Part shown: in pieces, positions 63,695-64,000 of the stretch
Position numbering within the stretch: position 1 is the stretch's first letter
Layout of the letters: each line of letters opens with the position of its first letter
DNA from: Streptomyces canus
GTDB lineage: Bacteria; Actinomycetota; Actinomycetes; Streptomycetales; Streptomycetaceae
DNA: 64,000 nt
Reading direction: 5' to 3'
Assembly (NCBI RefSeq): GCF_030816965.1
Contig: NZ_JAUSYQ010000002.1
Location: 5,880,001 to 5,944,000 of the forward strand
Translations under genes and position numbers: made by a program
Notes under the pieces: generated by a model
What the model was told of the DNA's origin: nothing
What the model saw: the letters and a program-made list of their open reading frames with translations, nothing else
The model's database searches: none

Positions 63695-64000
63695 CTAGAG
63701 CAACGTCGGCGCGTGGAACTCCCCGAGGCCCGACACCCGGTCCCGGTCCAGCCAGTAGCGGCGCGGCTCCGCGAGCATGACGTCGACGCTGACGGTGAGG
63801 ATGCCGGGGATCTTCGCCAACTCCTCGTCGATGAAGCGTGCCAGGGCGGAGCGGTCGGTGACCAGACCGGTGGCGAGGACGGACATGTCGCTGGCCACGT
63901 GGGCGGCGAGGCGGGTCTGGGGGAGCCGGTCGATGCGGCGCATGGCCTCGGGAGTCTCGCCGGGAGCGACGCGTAGACGGAGCATGAACGGGGTCTGGAA
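63695..64000 (-). CDS. Lrp/AsnC-family regulator (5' part outside window)
   Basis: The C-terminal ~100 residues of an Lrp/AsnC-type regulator; the gene continues past the window edge. Seen is the RAM/AsnC effector domain: LRLRVAPGETPEAMRRI, PQTRLAAHVASDMSVLATGL, then DEELAKIPGILTVSVDVML. The helix-turn-helix is not in the window, so family placement rests on the ligand domain. It converges with the glucosidase operon, sharing its terminator. Confidence 0.75.
   Translation of the reverse strand, partial: FQTPFMLRLRVAPGETPEAMRRIDRLPQTRLAAHVASDMSVLATGLVTDRSALARFIDEELAKIPGILTVSVDVMLAEPRRYWLDRDRVSGLGEFHAPTLL

Overview
The window is high-GC actinobacterial chromosome and reads as Streptomyces. Coding regions have strong GC3 bias, many genes start with GTG or TTG, and ATGA/GTGA overlaps are frequent. 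The rex-hemACD-hemB block sits beside the bldN-rsbN developmental sigma/anti-sigma locus, followed by argS, a class I lysS and several Streptomyces-typical lipoproteins. No prophage, CRISPR array or tRNA gene was seen.

Layout. 1-3.65 kb is the distal part of an rRNA operon (16S-23S spacer, 23S, 5S, strong terminator); the 16S gene lies outside the window. 3.67-8.4 kb holds a HAD phosphatase, a VC0807-type membrane protein, an MFS exporter, an AcuC-type deacetylase and a phosphatase-like protein. 8.5-14.9 kb is a developmental and envelope block: the small BldC-like regulator (probably bdtA), a 32-residue basic protein, an NAD-dependent epimerase and an acyltransferase. These converge on HAD-bldN-rsbN, which runs on the minus strand. 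15.0-22.4 kb is glutaredoxin, rex (with a Rex operator in its own promoter), hemA, hemC and a cobA-like/hemD fusion in 4-nt overlaps. A 700-bp repeat-filled gap follows, then hemB. 22.6-26.6 kb has a DUF805 protein, a small lipoprotein, a DUF574 methyltransferase, an aminotransferase and an arylamine N-acetyltransferase. 26.6-32.2 kb looks accessory: a DUF4253 protein, a frameshifted HATPase regulator next to a DUF397 remnant, a large P-loop ATPase and a Ser/Thr kinase whose C-terminus carries a coiled coil and two DivIVA-like motifs. 32.2-40.5 kb is argS, lysS, a DUF2637 protein, two DUF3558 lipoproteins and rtcB. 40.6-46.8 kb has a serine-recombinase remnant, an SDR coupled to a DUF6126 microprotein, a SnoaL-like protein, a YnfA-like membrane protein, a luciferase-like monooxygenase with its FMN reductase, and a two-component system. 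46.8-47.3 kb is a second repeat-filled gap. 47.3-52.7 kb has an MHS transporter/hydrolase/PaaX-regulator operon divergent from an ECF sigma factor and its partner protein. 52.7-64 kb is sugar metabolism: a LacI-controlled ribose/fructose-type ABC operon containing a MITE, then a ROK-regulated carbohydrate ABC operon ending in a GH1 beta-glucosidase, and at the edge a partial Lrp/AsnC regulator.

How the genes work together. Rex links the NADH/NAD+ ratio to tetrapyrrole synthesis. BldN and RsbN form a sigma/anti-sigma switch for aerial development. The two sugar operons each pair a binding protein and permeases with a local repressor, and the LacI operon has paired operators visible in its divergent promoter. 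The most unusual unit is the P-loop ATPase plus kinase pair at 28.15-32.2 kb. The most unusual non-coding signals are the two composite intergenic repeat blocks (20.7-21.3 and 46.8-47.3 kb) and the MITE at 55.8-56.0 kb.
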